Part shown: piece by piece, positions 1-7,186 of the stretch
Position numbering within the stretch: position 1 is the first letter of the stretch
Layout: every line of letters starts with the position of its first letter
NCBI GenBank assembly: GCA_023136145.1
Contig: JAGLRU010000339.1
Span: forward strand, 1 to 19,995
Direction of reading: 5' to 3'
Length of the DNA stretch: 19,995 nucleotides
Source: Alphaproteobacteria bacterium
GTDB lineage: Bacteria > Pseudomonadota > Alphaproteobacteria > Micavibrionales > UBA2020
Program-made: the position numbers and the translations under genes
Notes under the pieces: generated by a model
Told to the model about the DNA's origin: nothing
Seen by the model: only the letters and a program-made list of their open reading frames with translations
Databases searched by the model: none

Positions 1-66
1 CAGGACTGCCTTTTAGATGCCGGAACTAGTCCAGCATGACGATGTGTTTTAAACCACCCACAAGAA

Positions 67-450
67 AAAAACCAGAGAGTCTATAAGCCGGGTTCTGTCC
101 GTCTTGCGACGGGATGACCATTCATCTTAAACGGCAGTTACCTGACGCTTTATGCAGCCGACCCGGAAAGCGGGATTGGAAACAAACCCTGTGATCTAAC
201 ACGTGCCTTCCCTATTTGGCCTTGCTCCCGGTGGGGTTTTCCATGCCAACTCTGTTACCAAAGTCGCGGTGCGCTCTTACCGCACCATTTCACCCTTACC
301 CAGCTTCGCAAGAGCTATGCCGGGCGGTATATTTTCTGCGGCACTTTCCCTGAAGTCGCCTTCGCCGGACGTTATCCGGCACCGTGTTTCCATGGAGCCC
401 GGACTTTCCTCCCCACTTGCACAGGGCAGTCATCCAACTCTCTGGTTTCG
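67..450 (-). ncRNA. rnpB: RNase P RNA, bacterial type A-like (rnpB)
   Basis: Catalytic RNA subunit of RNase P, which trims the 5' leaders of pre-tRNAs. Read on the minus strand, the 5' part carries the conserved GAGGAAAGTCCGGGCTCC block (complement of 394-411), and the 3' part carries the universal GACAGAACCCGGCTTATAG block (complement of about 83-101). The ends pair: CCAGAGAG near the 5' end (441-448) and CTCTCTGG at the 3' end (72-79) form helix P1. A run of T residues follows P1 directly on the transcribed strand (65-71), so P1 probably doubles as terminator. Ends are set by P1 and the promoter, so they are good to a few bases. Any reading frame over this stretch is spurious. Confidence 0.96.
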
Positions 451-455
451 AAATC

Positions 456-496
456 AGTATACTCCTATCTATCTAAAAAATAAGTAGCTGTATCAA
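456..496 (-). promoter_or_regulatory. Probable rnpB promoter
   Basis: On the minus strand a TATACT (complement of 456-461) lies about 6-7 bases upstream of the inferred RNase P RNA 5' end at about 450, the right place for a -10 box. No good -35 lies at 17 bases. TTGATA (complement of 491-496) is too far to pair with this -10 at normal spacing but would suit an alternative -10 in the GATAGATAG stretch. The -10 is reasonable; the -35 is unresolved. Confidence 0.4.
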
Positions 497-735
497 ATAA
501 CTAGCCCATAAATTGTTTGGTTATCTCTGTGAGAATCCAACACCCCTTATTTTTATTATAAAATTAAACAAATATGTTCTATTTTAATCATTTTTCGGGT
601 TGAATTCTCCGCCGCTTAGGGCAGGGATCATTTATTGGCTTTCAAAACACGCTAAATACGCGCTAGATATTTTATGTTACTATCCAAAAAGGGTATTGGA
701 AGGTTTTTCTGAAGATGCCACGAGGAAATTTATAT

Positions 736-1410
736 ATGACGAAAATCATCCCCTTCGGCCTAATTATTGTGATGTTGCTCTTTAGCCTGACAGAATCGTC
801 TTTTGTTCAGGCTGAAAGTGCGGGGTATAAAGGATTGATAGCTCCTGCACCTCGGGAGCATAAAACTCTGGAAAATCAAAAGGAGCAACCTCTCGGATAT
901 TCAGGTCTGATCCAAGGACACATCGAAAAACCACAATCGCAGATGACCAAAGTTCCGGGGAAAGCCCCACAAGTGGCTCCGAAATCATCCGATGACCTAA
1001 AATCACTAGCACAAATATACGGTCAGGATCGGAACGGAGACTTGCTGCCGGATGTCCTGAGAAAACCAAAACCCCTCTCCGAAGAAACAAGGTCGATACT
1101 TGCAAGCCCCCGCGTTCGCATCAAGGGCAAGCTGCCGATGGTGTACACTATTGAGCAAAAAATCGGAAAACTGATGTCGAAAGTCGAGAACGAAAATCTT
1201 TCTGCGGAAGCTCGTACGGAAAATGCCCGCGAAGCATATAATGAGCTGGCTATTCTTGCCAAAGGCCTTCGCCATAAAAAAATGGTTTCGAACGATATCT
1301 ACCAACGGATGGGACTTTCAGAAACTTTTATCAAAGAGGAGAAAACCGGCACCTCCGATGCTCTGAATCAACTTAACAAAACACTGAAAAAACTCAAAGA
1401 ATATGAATAA
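736..1410 (+). CDS. Small exported protein of unknown function
   Basis: I do not recognise this 224-residue protein. The N-terminus (Met-Thr-Lys, then about 18 hydrophobic residues and an Ala-Glu-Ser boundary near residue 26) is a typical Sec signal peptide, so it is probably periplasmic or secreted. The mature part is hydrophilic. A short motif, Gly-Tyr-x-Gly-Leu-Ile, occurs twice in the first third, about 30 residues apart. The last 100 residues are Lys/Glu-rich and probably helical. An in-frame ATG at 715 exists, but 736 is preferred because GAGGA lies at 722-726 with 9 bases of spacing and the signal peptide then starts correctly. Its end overlaps the start of the NrtR-like gene by 8 bases, implying co-transcription. 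Function unknown. Confidence 0.75.
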   Translation: MTKIIPFGLIIVMLLFSLTESSFVQAESAGYKGLIAPAPREHKTLENQKEQPLGYSGLIQGHIEKPQSQMTKVPGKAPQVAPKSSDDLKSLAQIYGQDRNGDLLPDVLRKPKPLSEETRSILASPRVRIKGKLPMVYTIEQKIGKLMSKVENENLSAEARTENAREAYNELAILAKGLRHKKMVSNDIYQRMGLSETFIKEEKTGTSDALNQLNKTLKKLKEYE

Positions 1411-2398
1411 AACCCCAATAAACCCAGACTCCCGTACGACCGGAAAAAAAGATATTATCATCGGCCTTTCCGCAGTGATCGTGTCCATAGATCATCATGA
1501 ACCGAGAGTTTTCATCGTGCGTGGCGCAGAACATGCGCTGTCTGCTGGAATCGTGCCAACGAACGAAGATGGCGATGCACTACCGTTCGGTCCTTTCGAT
1601 CCAAACAAGCACCTGACACTAGAACAGGGGCTGCGCGTTTTTATCAAAGATCAAACTCCAATCGCGCCCGGATATGTTGAACAGCTTTACACTTTCGGCA
1701 GCAGTGGACGCTATGCTGGACAAAAACAAGACGAACCGAATGTGATCTCGATAGGCTATCTAGCACTTACGCATCAGGAAAAAATCGAGACATCAGAAAA
1801 AGTATTCTGGGGAGACTGGTATAATTATTTCCCATGGGAGGACTGGAGGCAAGGCAAGCCGAAAATACTCGGCGATACGCTAGAACCAGCTTTGGAGCGA
1901 TGGATACATACTGCCAATTCCCGGAAAGAAAAGCTTCGACGCGGATCACTCGTAGATTCATGTTTTGTGGGGGAATTTTCTGGATGGGACGAAGAAAATG
2001 TGCTGGAACGTTATGAACTGCTATACGAAGCACAACTAGTTTACGAATCAATACGCGACAAGAAGATCAAAACAGATAATACGCCAGTATCTGGACGTTC
2101 CATGCTTTACGACCACCGTCGCATCCTCGCCACCGCCATGAGTCGCCTTCGCGGAAAGCTGAAATATCGTCCTGTGGTGTTCGAACTTATGCCAGAGGAA
2201 TTTACGTTGCTTTATCTGCAAAAAACTGTTGAAGCCATCTCCGGCCGTACTTTACATAAGCAAAACTTCCGCCGTCTTGTCGAAAATTCCGGCATGGTCG
2301 AAGAAATTTTCGGAAAAAAATCAGCGGTGGCTGGAGGAAGACCGGCAGCTTTATTCCGCTTCCAGCGCGATGCCGTTCTAAAACGCCCCTCTCCATAA
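1403..2398 (+). CDS. NrtR-like NAD regulator homologue (Nudix fold plus winged helix, COG4111 type)
   Basis: The 331-residue protein has the two-part layout of NrtR-type regulators: an N-terminal Nudix-like domain (about residues 18-150) and a C-terminal winged-helix domain (about 240-331). Recognisable stretches are the Gly-Tyr-Val-Glu-Gln-Leu-Tyr-Thr-Phe run near 90-98 and the Gly-Arg-Pro-Ala-x-Leu-(Phe/Tyr)-Arg-Phe ending typical of the family. The Nudix box position (about 63-85) lacks the REUXEE glutamates, so hydrolase activity is doubtful and a sensing role is more likely. NrtR proteins bind ADP-ribose and repress NAD biosynthesis or salvage genes; no nad gene is next to it here. The ATG at 1403 has no strong Shine-Dalgarno and overlaps the upstream stop by 8 bases, suggesting translational coupling. 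Confidence 0.82.
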   Translation: MNKTPINPDSRTTGKKDIIIGLSAVIVSIDHHEPRVFIVRGAEHALSAGIVPTNEDGDALPFGPFDPNKHLTLEQGLRVFIKDQTPIAPGYVEQLYTFGSSGRYAGQKQDEPNVISIGYLALTHQEKIETSEKVFWGDWYNYFPWEDWRQGKPKILGDTLEPALERWIHTANSRKEKLRRGSLVDSCFVGEFSGWDEENVLERYELLYEAQLVYESIRDKKIKTDNTPVSGRSMLYDHRRILATAMSRLRGKLKYRPVVFELMPEEFTLLYLQKTVEAISGRTLHKQNFRRLVENSGMVEEIFGKKSAVAGGRPAALFRFQRDAVLKRPSP

Positions 2399-2420
2399 AT
2401 TTAAAAATGACTATAAACTG

Positions 2421-2798
2421 CTAAAGCTGCATCATAGTTAAGCGCGTGATTTCATCGCCGTGTTTGATAGTTCCGCTCATAACGATTTTATCATCCACGA
2501 TCTTGCCCTCCAGAACCGATTTATAGGTAACGATGCCCTTAGTGGGATTACCTTTTTCATCAGTAATATAGGCATCATCTCCAGCATGGCTTGGATCAAC
2601 AGTAGATTCAATCTGAACCTGATTCCTGCCAATAACGCTAAAAGAGCTTTCCCAGATATAGCCCTTCTTATCCTTGCGGTAGGTCAGTCCGTTTTTAATT
2701 GTTGTAACGCCATCCCCCTTGAGGTGAAAAGGCCCTCCATAACTCGTCTCAGAAAGAACTTCATAGTCACCATCCAGATTTTCGAGGGAAATCAACAT
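2421..2798 (-). CDS. Hypothetical protein, 125 residues, probably beta-rich
   Basis: I cannot assign a family. The protein has no signal peptide or membrane segment and is dominated by alternating polar/hydrophobic stretches with many Gly, Thr and Val residues, suggesting a small beta-sandwich or barrel; that is inference only. The start was chosen at the second of two adjacent ATG codons: AGGAG on the minus strand lies 7 bases upstream of it and only 4 from the first. A TTG start at 2834 would place the Shine-Dalgarno inside the gene. It converges on the NrtR-like gene with only 22 bases between stops, and its upstream side faces the SRP RNA gene on the opposite strand. Confidence 0.7.
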   Translation of the reverse strand: MLISLENLDGDYEVLSETSYGGPFHLKGDGVTTIKNGLTYRKDKKGYIWESSFSVIGRNQVQIESTVDPSHAGDDAYITDEKGNPTKGIVTYKSVLEGKIVDDKIVMSGTIKHGDEITRLTMMQL

Positions 2799-2891
2799 CA
2801 TTTTGCTCCTATACTTTATAAAATTTAACTTCAAATAGAGTCTTTTTGCAAGAAATCTCTTGCTGGTGAATGCGAATCTGACAATACTGTA

Positions 2892-2992
2892 ACCGGAAGG
2901 CTGGGACGGGCGAATGTCTCGCCAATCCGGTCAGAGCCGAAAGGCAGCAGCCGCAACGAGTTTACATTCGGGTCGTTTCCAGTCTTCCACCT
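2892..2992 (+). ncRNA. ffs: Bacterial SRP RNA (4.5S RNA, ffs)
   Basis: RNA of the signal recognition particle, which with Ffh targets nascent membrane proteins to FtsY and the translocon. The diagnostic Ffh-binding loop is visible as GGTCAGAGCCGAAAGGCAGCAGCC-like sequence at 2929-2952: GGTCAG, a GAAA tetraloop and AGCAGCC. The flanks form the long hairpin. GGAAGGCTGG at 2895-2904 pairs with CCAGTCTTCC at 2979-2988, allowing one G-U pair, and inner stretches pair too. Length about 100 bases, as in E. coli. Its place just upstream of dnaX is the usual alphaproteobacterial arrangement. Exact ends are estimated from the helix. Confidence 0.93.
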
Positions 2993-3048
2993 TCTTCATG
3001 AATCGGATAGTCTTAAACTTGATTTCAATATCGGTATGGAGTAAAACC

Positions 3049-4689
3049 GTGACCAGAAAAACGTCATCAAAGGAATCGTCGGTCGCCGTGAGCAAAAAGT
3101 CCACTGAATACCGCGTTCTGGCACGAAAATACCGTCCACAGAATTTCTCCGAATTAAAAGGGCAGGAAGCATTGGTGCGAACCCTGACCAATGCCATTCA
3201 GTCCGGTCGCATAGCACACGCCTTTATGCTAACGGGAGTACGTGGCGTTGGGAAAACAACCACAGCGCGAATCATCGCGCGTGCGCTAAACTGCGAAAAA
3301 GGGCCTATCGTCACTCCATGCGGTCAATGCGGTCAATGTCTTGCAATCGCCGAAGACAGGCATGTAGATGTGATTGAAATGGATGCTGCGTCTAACAACA
3401 GCGTGGACGAAATCCGCGATCTTATCGATTCTGTCCAGTACGCACCAGTCTCTGGCCGCTATAAAATCTTTATTCTCGATGAAGTGCACATGTTGTCAAA
3501 ACAAGCTTTCAATGCGTTGCTGAAAACTTTAGAGGAACCTCCAGAACACGTTAAATTCGTTTTCGCCACTACTGAAATTCGCAAAGTACCTGTGACAGTT
3601 CTTTCTCGCTGCCAGAGGTTTGATTTGCGGCGCATCGACGCTGACGTACTGGAAAATTATTTCGCCGAAATTCTGGTCAAAGAAAAAGTGGAGATTGAAG
3701 CTGGCACTCTCTCATTGATCGCACGCGCTGCTGACGGTTCAGCGCGAGATGGCCTTAGTCTGCTCGATCAGGCGATTTCGCGTGAGCCTGAAAAAATCAC
3801 CGAACAACAAGTTCGGGAAATGCTGGGGCTGCTGGATCGTTCCGCCACGTTAGACCTTTTCGAAACGATCATAAAGGGGAACGGGTCGGAAACTATGGCA
3901 CTGCTTGATACTCTTTATAAAGGCGGAGCCGCCGCGTTGATGGTGGCACAAGACCTTATCGACCTTACCCATACCCTGACAAAAATCAAGATAGCACCTG
4001 AACTGGTGAAAAATCAGGCATTGCCAGAAGCAGAGCGTGTACGCGGTGCAGCCTTATCAACAGCTCTGTCCGTTCCAACACTAACACGCACATGGCAAAT
4101 GCTGCTTAAGGGCGTGCAGGAGATTCAACATGCGTTTAATCCACAGCTTGCACTGGAAATGCTGGTAATACGCCTCCTGTATGTGTCAGATCAGCCAACA
4201 CCAAGCGATGTCCTAAAACAACTGAAAGACGGATCAACGGTCAGTGTTGGCACATCTGCCAGAGAAACACCGCCACGTGGCACAACAAGTATGTCGAGCA
4301 CAACAGAAACCGAAGCTTCCGCAGTCAACGGGTTCGACGATGTCGTAGCTTTGTTTGGACAGCATAAAGAAGTTATACTGAAATCACAGATCGTGAACTT
4401 TGTACATCTAGTTGAATTCAAGCAGGGACATTTATCCGTCCACCTGAAAGAAGGTGCTCCGAACAATCTTGTCGGACAAATGTCGGATAAGTTAAACCAA
4501 TGGACTGGGCAACGTTGGCTTGTCAGCATTTCTCAAGATATGGGCGCACCAACTCTTGCAGAAGCTAGTCAGAGTCAACAGCAAGAAGCCATGGAAGAAG
4601 TCAGGACGCATCCAATTGTAAGAGAAGCCCTGCGTACCTTTCCGGGAGCCAAAATCGTCAACATCCGCAACAATGGAAAAAAAACATGA
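3049..4689 (+). CDS. dnaX: DNA polymerase III subunits gamma/tau (DnaX)
   Basis: ATPase subunit of the replicative clamp loader. In the 546-residue product: Walker A Gly-Val-Arg-Gly-Val-Gly-Lys-Thr at 63-70, a zinc site with cysteines 82, 91, 94 and 97, Walker B with Asp144-Glu145, and the Ser-Arg-Cys motif at 186-188 that supplies the arginine finger. A Ser/Thr-rich linker near residue 400 leads into a divergent tau-like tail. The frame stays open upstream to 2914, but that would run through the SRP RNA. The GTG at 3049 has TGGAG 7 bases upstream and is preferred; a GTG at 3088 is the alternative. The stop overlaps ybaB as ATGA. By eye I saw no A-AAA-AAG slippery site in the linker, so a frameshift-made gamma is not supported. 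Confidence 0.95.
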   Translation: MTRKTSSKESSVAVSKKSTEYRVLARKYRPQNFSELKGQEALVRTLTNAIQSGRIAHAFMLTGVRGVGKTTTARIIARALNCEKGPIVTPCGQCGQCLAIAEDRHVDVIEMDAASNNSVDEIRDLIDSVQYAPVSGRYKIFILDEVHMLSKQAFNALLKTLEEPPEHVKFVFATTEIRKVPVTVLSRCQRFDLRRIDADVLENYFAEILVKEKVEIEAGTLSLIARAADGSARDGLSLLDQAISREPEKITEQQVREMLGLLDRSATLDLFETIIKGNGSETMALLDTLYKGGAAALMVAQDLIDLTHTLTKIKIAPELVKNQALPEAERVRGAALSTALSVPTLTRTWQMLLKGVQEIQHAFNPQLALEMLVIRLLYVSDQPTPSDVLKQLKDGSTVSVGTSARETPPRGTTSMSSTTETEASAVNGFDDVVALFGQHKEVILKSQIVNFVHLVEFKQGHLSVHLKEGAPNNLVGQMSDKLNQWTGQRWLVSISQDMGAPTLAEASQSQQQEAMEEVRTHPIVREALRTFPGAKIVNIRNNGKKT

Positions 4690-5009
4690 ATAACATCACG
4701 CAAATGATACAAAAAGCTTCTCAGATGAAGCAGAAAATGCAAGAGATGCAAGAACACGTCCGGCAAATAGAACTGGATGGCGAGGCTGGCGGAGGACTAG
4801 TAAAGTGCCGTATCAATGGTCGCTTCGAACTCAAGACAATCAGGATTGATCCATCCCTTGTCAAGCCAGATGAAGTGGAGATAATGGAGGATATGATCGT
4901 CGTCGCCATCAATGATGCACGCGTAAAGGCAGAAAAACTAATGGGGGAAGAAACAAAGAAAATCATGTCTGATCTGGGATTACCCGCCGGTCTTGGTTTA
5001 CCGTTTTGA
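4686..5009 (+). CDS. ybaB: YbaB/EbfC family nucleoid-associated protein
   Basis: Small dimeric DNA-binding protein of 107 residues, the normal family length. The N-terminus is a charged, Met/Gln-rich helix (residues 1-30). Then comes the conserved beta core, with Gly-Gly-Gly-Leu-Val-Lys near 36-41 and the Asp-Pro-Ser-Leu-Val turn near 57-61, and finally a helix rich in Ala and Lys. The Gly-Leu-Pro-Ala-Gly-Leu ending is typical. The ATG overlaps the dnaX stop by four bases, so translation is probably coupled. In most bacteria recR follows dnaX-ybaB; here its place is taken by a SURF1 gene. The stop overlaps a TTG codon of the next frame. Confidence 0.94.
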   Translation: MNNITQMIQKASQMKQKMQEMQEHVRQIELDGEAGGGLVKCRINGRFELKTIRIDPSLVKPDEVEIMEDMIVVAINDARVKAEKLMGEETKKIMSDLGLPAGLGLPF

Positions 5010-5011
5010 TT

Positions 5012-5701
5012 ATGAAGAAAAAAACTATACATACGATTGTTATTGGACTGATATTCCTGTCAGTGACCGCACTTGGAACACAGCAAGAAATACAGATGAA
5101 GGCAGAAATAGCACGTGTAGTGCAGATCAAAACTCTGATGACAAAGCCATCAGTTCCGATGCCAGAAAAAATTAACTTTCCATCAACTTTTGAATACCGC
5201 CGCGTAACGCTGGCAGGACAATTCTTGCACGACCATAAATTCCTGATACACAGTAAGCGCACTCTGGGCGGAGTAAGCGGATATCACATGCTGGTGCCAT
5301 TCCAACGGGCATCCGGTGGGATAGTTATGGTCAATCGCGGTTGGATTTCAAATACAGAGATACCGAAGGCCTATCATCCCAAAGGCACAATCATGATTGA
5401 AGGGATCGTTCAACTGCCTCGTGAAAATTCTTCTATGCCTCCAAACGATCCATCGAAAAATATCTGGTACTGGGCAGATGTCAATGCAATGGCAACAGCC
5501 GGAAAATTGAAAACTCCATCACCTGTCGTCATCATTATTTCCAGCAAAACATCGGGCGTTTATCCGTCAAGCGGCGTGGTGGAGATCAAAATCCGTAGTG
5601 ATTACGGAGTACGTGCAGTTTTCTGGTATGTGTTGGCACTGAGCCTTCTAATCGGTTTTTTAATCCGTCACCAAAGTCAAAAACCAAAATTGTCATTCTG
5701 A
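5012..5701 (+). CDS. SURF1 family cytochrome c oxidase assembly protein
   Basis: SURF1 proteins help insert haem a into subunit I of aa3-type oxidases and sit in the inner membrane with a periplasmic domain between two membrane helices. Here the N-terminal helix is about residues 6-21 and the C-terminal one about 205-223. The Glu-Tyr-Arg-Arg-Val-x-Leu-x-Gly-x-Phe motif, the Gly-Tyr-His-x-Leu-x-Pro-Phe motif and the Val-Asn-Arg-Gly-Trp motif are all present. Unusually, the tryptophan that normally follows the first helix (Leu-Gly-x-Trp-Gln) is replaced, giving Leu-Gly-Thr-Gln-Gln. The ATG at 5012 lacks a Shine-Dalgarno; a TTG at 5006 overlapping the ybaB stop is an alternative, and both imply coupling. 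SURF1 genes usually sit in cox operons, so this location is atypical. Confidence 0.87.
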   Translation: MKKKTIHTIVIGLIFLSVTALGTQQEIQMKAEIARVVQIKTLMTKPSVPMPEKINFPSTFEYRRVTLAGQFLHDHKFLIHSKRTLGGVSGYHMLVPFQRASGGIVMVNRGWISNTEIPKAYHPKGTIMIEGIVQLPRENSSMPPNDPSKNIWYWADVNAMATAGKLKTPSPVVIIISSKTSGVYPSSGVVEIKIRSDYGVRAVFWYVLALSLLIGFLIRHQSQKPKLSF

Positions 5702-5723
5702 GGTTTTACTCAGAATGACAATT
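5688..5723. terminator. Perfect 15-bp inverted repeat between convergent surf1 and ald
   Basis: The 15-base arm at 5688-5702 is followed by a 6-base loop (GTTTTA) and its exact complement at 5709-5723. The left arm covers the surf1 stop codon. Read on the minus strand the hairpin is followed by TTGGTTTTTG, so it could terminate ald transcription; on the plus strand the run is weaker. The TGTCATTCTGAG arm sequence resembles dispersed palindromes seen in many bacterial genomes, so it may also be a repeat element. Confidence 0.6.
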
Positions 5724-5809
5724 GGTAAAAAACGTTTCCAAAACTAACTATCTCATCTATCCATTACGATGATAACACAGTCAGTTTTTTGTGCCTCAAA
5801 CCTTGACAA

Positions 5810-6928
5810 TTACGCAGCAAGGCTTTCCTCGGCTTTGGTATAGAGAAGCTTCAAGTCACGGGCAACTTCGGCATGGGTGATTTTGCCCTTGCAAACGGTA
5901 AGACCGTTCATGAGGTGCCTATTTTCTTGCAACGCTTTGGCCCAACCTTTATTGGCAATTTCTAGACCATAAGGCAGAACAGCATTGTTAAGTGCGTAAG
6001 CTGACGTACGCGGAACCGCGCCAGGCATATTAGCGACACAATAATGCACAACATTGTCAACAACATAAACTGGATTGTCGTGTGTAGTTGGCTTGGAAGT
6101 TTCTGCACAGCCACCTTGATCAATGGCAATATCAACAATCACGGACTTCGGACGCATGATCTTCAGCATATCTTTAGTGATAAGCTTTGGCGCAAGAGCT
6201 CCCGGCACAAGAACGGCTCCAATAACCAGATCCGCCTGTGACACGTATTGTTCCACGGAATCCTGCGTGGAGTAAATTACGTTGGCTGATACACCAAACA
6301 AGTCTTCCAACTGACGGATACGATTCAGTGACTTTTCAATGATCGTCACACGCGCTTCCATACCAACTGCCATCTTTGCCGCATTAGTTCCCGCAACACC
6401 GCCACCAAGAACAACCACTTCCGCCGCTTTAACGCCCGGCACACCACCAATCAGAACACCAGAGCCTCCGTTTGGAGTATGAAGATGATAGGCACCGACA
6501 TGCGTTCCCATGCGCCCGGCCACTTCGCTCATTGGAGCAAGAAGAGGCAAACCACCATTGTCGTCAGTGACGGTTTCATAAGCAATCGCCACAGAACCGC
6601 TATCCATCAAACCACTAGCCTGAGCCGCGTCAGCCGCAAGATGCAGATACGTAAAGAGAATTTGATTTTCCCTCAACATCTTGCATTCCACCGCTTGAGG
6701 TTCCTTGACTTTGACAATCATGTCAGCTTTGTCGAATACGTCCTTTGCTGTTGCAACGATCTTTGCTCCAGCTTTAACGTAATCTTCATCGCTCGCCTGA
6801 ATGCCTTCTCCCGCGTTCGTTTCCACGATCACTTGATGGTTATTGCGCACATATTCACGCACAGACGTTGGGGTCAAACCGACACGAAATTCTTTGGTCT
6901 TGATTTCTTTTGGCACGCCAATCAGCAT
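5810..6928 (-). CDS. ald: Alanine dehydrogenase
   Basis: NAD-dependent enzyme interconverting L-alanine and pyruvate plus ammonia, cytoplasmic and usually hexameric. The 372 residues match the family length. Substrate-site residues fall where they do in characterised enzymes: Arg15, Lys75 and His96. The NAD-binding Gly-Gly-Gly-Val-Ala-Gly stretch lies near 175-180. The Met-Leu-Ile-Gly-Val-Pro-Lys-Glu start and the Met-Arg-x-x-Ser-Val-Ile-Val-Asp block are typical. AAGGAGA lies a few bases upstream of the ATG. The gene stands alone on the minus strand, converging with surf1. It probably serves alanine catabolism or ammonia assimilation. Confidence 0.96.
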   Translation of the reverse strand: MLIGVPKEIKTKEFRVGLTPTSVREYVRNNHQVIVETNAGEGIQASDEDYVKAGAKIVATAKDVFDKADMIVKVKEPQAVECKMLRENQILFTYLHLAADAAQASGLMDSGSVAIAYETVTDDNGGLPLLAPMSEVAGRMGTHVGAYHLHTPNGGSGVLIGGVPGVKAAEVVVLGGGVAGTNAAKMAVGMEARVTIIEKSLNRIRQLEDLFGVSANVIYSTQDSVEQYVSQADLVIGAVLVPGALAPKLITKDMLKIMRPKSVIVDIAIDQGGCAETSKPTTHDNPVYVVDNVVHYCVANMPGAVPRTSAYALNNAVLPYGLEIANKGWAKALQENRHLMNGLTVCKGKITHAEVARDLKLLYTKAEESLAA

Positions 6929-7114
6929 TATCTTCTCCTTGAAAATTCAACATTTCATTTATAGTTTATGAACATACTATATCTGCATTTTTCAGCAAAG
7001 CAAGGGGGCTACTCTGTCAAGCAAAACCACTCCCGAATTTCACAAAACTTCATTCAAAAAAGCTGTCCATATACTTTCATCATACCGGTGAAAACCAGCA
7101 TCTTACTGGAACAT

Positions 7115-7138
7115 AAAAAATTCCAGCTTTCGCCAGAA
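7115..7138 (-). terminator. Intrinsic terminator of the M23 peptidase gene
   Basis: On the minus strand TTCTGGC, a GAAA tetraloop and GCTGGAA form a 7-pair stem (with two G-U pairs), followed directly by six T residues. It lies about 50 bases beyond the peptidase stop codon. A larger alternative pairing (TTCCAG farther out) overlaps it. Confidence 0.75.
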
Positions 7139-7186
7139 TGACTATACTGGAAAATTTTGGAGTTTTTAGAGGTAACTTACACAGGA

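Noticed and set aside
203..487. Open frame of 94 codons on the plus strand
   Set aside because: It runs antisense through the RNase P RNA, whose conserved ends and P1 helix are clear.
600..785. Open frame of 61 codons upstream of the exported-protein gene
   Set aside because: No Shine-Dalgarno or family resemblance, and it overlaps the better-supported gene starting at 736.
4200..4330. Possible programmed frameshift in dnaX producing gamma
   Set aside because: By eye there is no A-AAA-AAG slippery heptamer in the linker region and no obvious downstream hairpin.
6479..6964. Long plus-strand frame opposite ald
   Set aside because: It is the antisense shadow of a complete alanine dehydrogenase and shows no protein-like composition.
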